Positions 60,720-64,000 of a DNA stretch of 64,000 nt are shown here, piece by piece (position 1 is the stretch's first letter; each line of letters starts with the position of its first letter). The position numbers were made by a program, and so were the translations under genes. Source of the stretch: Brachionus manjavacas. Taxonomy: Eukaryota > Rotifera > Eurotatoria > Ploima > Brachionidae. The stretch lies in assembly GCA_019054805.1 (NCBI GenBank), contig JAHQIY010000001.1:11608501-11672500 (forward strand), written 5' to 3'. The notes beneath the pieces were generated by a model, which worked only from the letters and a program-made list of their open reading frames with translations, was not told the origin of the DNA and searched no databases.

Positions 60720-61245
60720 TCTAACAATTTTTTTAAAATTGTTCACCTAATTCTATTTTAGTTCATCTTAACGTGAACAAAAAAAATAGGTGAACTAATA
60801 GTTCACAAAACCTGAACAGGAATTTTTCGCATAATCGACTAGACCAAGTTTTTCAACGATTGAATATAAATTTTAATCTAAATGAATATTTATCTTCTTT
60901 TTTTCTTTTTATCCTTTTTTTATTTTTTTTTTCAAATATTTTTATTCTAAAAGAGCATAAGCTCGGTACAGATAAATAAATAAATAAATAATTTAAAAGT
61001 TAAAAAAATAATTTTCAATTTCATTTTTTTCAAATTTCCAACTAAAAATTAAATTCATTTTATTACACTAAAGAGTTTAATTTCAAATATGAAAATGTTT
61101 GCAATATTAACTTAAAATTATTTTTTTTTTTGAAACTTAAAAAAATATTTGTAACACCGCACTTGTTCAATTTTATTTCAATATTGAATACATTTTGTAA
61201 TAAAAACACAAAAAATTAAACCAATTTTTATTTTGATTATTTTTT
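60720..61245. repeat. right arm of the foldback repeat
   Basis: A second reverse-complement copy of the left arm: AGGTGAACTAATAGTTCACA, AAAACCTGAACAGGAATTTT, AGTTTTTCAACGATTGAATA, TTTGCAATATTAACTTAAAA, TGTAACACCGCACTTGTTC. It contains a LINE tail insertion or fusion at 60953-60993. Confidence 0.75.
60953..60993 (+). mobile_element. LINE 3' terminal hairpin and TAAA tail
   Basis: GAGCATAAGCTCGGTACAG followed by ATAAATAAATAAATAAATAA. Same tail as at 62787 and, on minus, 25908-25870. Confidence 0.6.
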
Positions 61246-61269
61246 ATTTAAATATTTTTTTAATTAAAC

Positions 61270-62385
61270 TGAGTCAAATAAATAGCATCGGGAATCCTTC
61301 AGTCAGAATCAAGGACAAATGAAATTTCTGCCGTAACTGCTGGACATTTGAAAAAAAATTAAAATTTAATAGTCCGGACTTGGACTTTATTTTTAAAGAA
61401 CTGTGATTATTACCAAGAAACAGCTAAACCTCGAAAATAATATGAAGGAGTCATAGCAATATTTGTCAAGGAAGGAATAGAATTTATACAAGATCGATCA
61501 TTTGAGACATTTCCTTCTGAACTTCTTTGTATTAACATAAAATTAGGAAGGAAAAATCAAATTTTTGTTTTTAGTCTCTGTAAACCACCAAACATGTAAC
61601 TCTATTTTGAGTGATTCGAAAGAATAACTTGGAAATGTAAAAAGCGCATCATTGAAAGCGACATGAATTCTAAAAAAACATTAGGTTTTTTTATGATATT
61701 ACATGTGACCATTTTCCAATTGAAGCTGATCAAATCTTTTAATTACTGACTAACTAATAATAATAGGAGATTAATTAAATGATCAGTATTTTATCAAATG
61801 ATATAAAAATAAAAATGAACAGTAAATAAATTAATAGACACAGTTAATAGACACTTAAAAAAAAGAAATAATTAATTTTAACTCAAAGTCTTGGACAAGG
61901 TAAGATTCCCAAAGCATGGAAAATAGCAAACATAACTATGATACCTAAAAAATCATCCATTTAAAATATTAAACTGCTTGAACGTATTAGTTTTCTAAAG
62001 TATAATTCGTTACGGAACAATTGGGTTTTAGGAAACACAAATGAACCGCGGAAAATATTTTTTTTCTTTTCCAGAATATCATTGAATCATTTAATAATAA
62101 AAAAAAAAATAACTTCTTTTTTTTTCACATTTCGGAAACTTTTGACGGTATCTGGCATGACGGTCTATTATATAAACTCATAAAAATGAACCTCCGACAC
62201 TACCTAATTCACTAAATTTAGTCTTTTTGGACTCTGAGAAATACAAAGCAAACGTTAAGCAAGTAATTTTCCAATCATCATGAAATCAGCCTAACATCAT
62301 TACAGACCCTAATGGAAGGTTTCAAAAGTCGGATTGAAAAAATTCGGAATTAGAAAAAAAAAAAAATATTTTAGATATATTTAAT
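61270..62385 (+). mobile_element. non-LTR retrotransposon remnant (EN and RT pieces)
   Basis: Plus-strand frames give an APE-type endonuclease piece (YEGVIAIFVKEGIEFIQDRS, FETFPSELLCINIKLGRK; 61430-61590) and later RT pieces (GKIPKAWKIANITMIPKKSS; LFQNIIESFNNKKK; HISETFDGIWHDGLLYKLIK; 61890-62200). A large part between and after is deleted. The 3' tail probably lies at 62787-62830, beyond a nested MITE. Inactive. Confidence 0.7.
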
Positions 62386-62676
62386 TAAGTAACGGGTGAA
62401 GACAACGTTTTCGGAATTTTTTCAAAAGGCCATAATTCCTTCATTTTTAAAGAATAAAGACTAATGCCGAATGAATTAGAAAGAAAAATTAAAGCTTTTC
62501 AAAATTTATTTATAAACTTTTTTCTATTATATCATTTCTTCGAATTTCAAATTCAAAAGTCGGATAGACAATTTTCGAAGAAATGTCTTCTTAGTCTCCA
62601 TTCTTTAAAAATTAAGGAGTTATGGCTTTTTGAAAAAATTCCGAAAACTTGGTCCTCACCCGTTCCTTAATTAAAT
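62382..62676. mobile_element. MITE with ~90-bp inverted repeats
   Basis: Left arm GTAACGGGTGAAGACAACG, TTTTCGGAATTTTTTCAAAA, GGCCATAATTCCTTC. The right arm carries its complement (GAGTTATGGCTTTTTGAAAA, AATTCCGAAAACTTGGTCC, TCACCCGTTCC). It is flanked on both sides by TTAATTAA, a probable target duplication. An inner hairpin (TTTCTTCGAA ... TTCGAAGAAA) is present. No transposase. Confidence 0.75.
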
Positions 62677-62694
62677 GTCACTTAATCTCATTAA

Positions 62695-62730
62695 TTAAGG
62701 AAGGGGTGAGGACCAAGTTTCTGGAAAATG
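62695..62730. repeat. partial third copy of the MITE end
   Basis: AAGGAAGGGGTGAGGACCAA followed by GTTTCTGGAAAATG matches the terminal sequence of the adjacent MITE (GGGTGAGGACCAAGTTTTCGG when reversed). It may be the end of a second copy or a duplicated terminus. Confidence 0.55.
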
Positions 62731-62786
62731 TTCATTAATTTTTTCTATATTTGATTTAAATGAATTTTTATTTTATTTTATCTTAT

Positions 62787-62835
62787 GGAGCTTAAGCTCG
62801 GAAAAGATAAAAAAGTTAATAAATAAGATAATAAA
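62787..62835 (+). mobile_element. LINE 3' terminal hairpin and tail
   Basis: GGAGCTTAAGCTCGGAAAAG then ATAAAAAAGTTAATAAATAA. Self-complementary GAGCTTAAGCTC. Likely the 3' end of the element starting near 61270. Confidence 0.6.
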
Positions 62836-62919
62836 AAGGCCGAAAAATTAATTTGCAAAATTGATATTCGCAGGATTATAAAATTTTATTCTAAATTTTA
62901 AAAACTTCTTTTTATAAAT

Positions 62920-64000
62920 CTATTTGTTGGAATAATAGATAACCAAAACTTTTAAACCACACTTAGCATGTTTGTTCGTTTGAGCCGCGCTTTGCTCGTA
63001 GTTAACTTTGTCAACTTGGCTTAAAAAATTAAAGTGACTTAAAATAAATATATTCAAATTAATAAAAATACTCGAAGGAACTTGCGTACTGTTTTTTGCT
63101 TTTTTGAATATTTGGACAAATTTTCTCTTTGCTTGATTGTTTACCATCATATACAAAAAAGATGTCCAAAATAACGAAGACTTGGCGAACAGAGCCGGAA
63201 GTGTCGCAATTATTGGTTCTACTCTTGAACCCAAGGCTGCATGAAGTGAAACAAGGCCGTAAGGAAGCCAACTCAGTATAAAAAAAGCTTCAAAATAAAA
63301 ACAATTAAATTCGATATCATCCGTGATTAGAGTTGAATACTTATTAGCAATGATGTGACTATTATTAAATTTTTTTCAATTGAGATTCTAGACCGTGTTT
63401 TGTTATTGGTAAAAAGTTCTTGTTTAGATTTTCGGAATTTTTTTATCTTTTAACAAAAATAATTAAAAAAAAGTAACTTTTCGATCTAGTTGATGTACTC
63501 ACAAGGCAAATGAGTTTTAAATTATTGATAACTAGACAAATTGATGGCAAGAAAAAGACAAACACCAGAATGGTCAGATTATAGCTGATTACATTGAGAC
63601 TTTTTTCATTCCATTCAACACTACAGCTCGTTCCAACTCCTTCGTATGAATAGAAAGACCAGCCGAAAAATGGCAACACTGACCACCATAGTCCAAGTGC
63701 AATGCATGCAAATATTACCACTGAATAAAATGACTTGGCTATTTTTTTGCCCACTCTGGTCATCGGTTGTCCTATTACGTATAATCGCTCAAAAGAAATC
63801 GCTACCATCAGATAGATGCTAGTGCAGCCAACAAAATACATGATAAATGCAGAAATCGGACAGAAAATTGGCGGCAGAACCCATCTTAAAAAAAACAATT
63901 CAAATTTCTGTTAATTTTTTTAAAAAGAAAAATTTTTAAATGAAAAATATTTTTTTTCAAATTACTCGCAATAGTAATTGTTCACTATTAAGATTGGAAG
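62920..64000 (-). CDS. opsin-like receptor C, 5' part beyond window
   Basis: Near-identical duplicate of opsin B, with the frame intact. Exons on minus are 64000-63966 (partial first exon, continuing outside), 63884-63503 (382 nt), 63446-63341 (106 nt) and 63287-62920, with introns of 81, 56 and 53 nt. The 4-nt difference from B near 63335 falls inside intron 3 and is harmless. Using B's exon 1 length for numbering, TM3 Cys100 pairs with Cys179, Glu173 lies six residues before it, ERL replaces ERY (124-126), and Lys290 in LFAKSS is the retinal-binding position. NPxxY reads WTSFLY. The tail carries KRKFVQIFKKAK, a basic helix-8-like segment. Few amino-acid differences from B (for example SRVEP versus SRVKP). 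Predicted light-sensing GPCR in the plasma membrane; subtype not assignable by eye. Confidence 0.86.

Overview
The window is nuclear DNA of an AT-rich invertebrate animal. Protein genes carry spliceosomal introns, most only about 44-81 nt long (GT...AG). Eukaryotic tRNA genes (one with an intron), opsin-type GPCRs, a BEN-domain factor and methionine aminopeptidase 2 sit in AT-rich DNA filled with decayed transposons. Very small introns, extreme AT bias and diverse LINE, Helitron and DNA-transposon debris would suit a small metazoan such as a monogonont rotifer. That taxonomic guess is inference only.

Layout. 0.8-9.0 kb (minus): BEN-domain gene, a large 3' exon and a 185-nt exon separated by a 6.4-kb intron that holds a ~162-bp tandem repeat and a foldback element. 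9-11.7 kb: no gene seen; one unusually complex, less AT-rich stretch may be regulatory. 11.7-13.8 kb (plus): predicted secreted helical/Thr-rich protein with two competing signal-peptide exons. 14-20.6 kb: LINE remnants and retroelement tails. 21.3-22.7 kb (plus): intronless METAP2. 23-29.7 kb: LINE remnants and a small membrane-protein exon. 30-36.6 kb: near-empty AT-rich DNA. 36.7-39.2 kb: pogo/Tigger-like transposase and LINE fragments. 42.8-44.1 kb (plus): opsin A (four exons), followed 22 bp later by an intron-bearing tRNA-Ser. 45.1-46.6 kb: three tRNA-Asn genes in alternating orientation around a CR1-like fragment. 46.7-48.3 kb (plus): RING-like gene. 48.8-52.3 kb: Helitron interrupted by a CR1-like LINE, a Merlin/ISXO2-type transposase remnant and GC-rich inverted repeats. 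52.6-54.0 kb (minus): opsin B, with an apparent frameshift. 55.9-61.3 kb: foldback repeat arms around a LINE that carries a perfect 405-bp triplication. 61.3-62.8 kb: another LINE with a MITE nested in its 3' region. 62.9-64.0 kb (minus): opsin C, a near-identical duplicate of B that runs off the window.

The most interesting content is the set of three opsin-like receptors. They retain the retinal-binding Lys, the Glu181-equivalent counterion and the TM3-ECL2 disulfide, but have lost the Asn-Pro of NPxxY and the Tyr of the (D/E)RY motif. All share intron positions, and two are a recent segmental duplicate. The genes do not form an operon-like system; their neighbourhood appears shaped by transposition and duplication.
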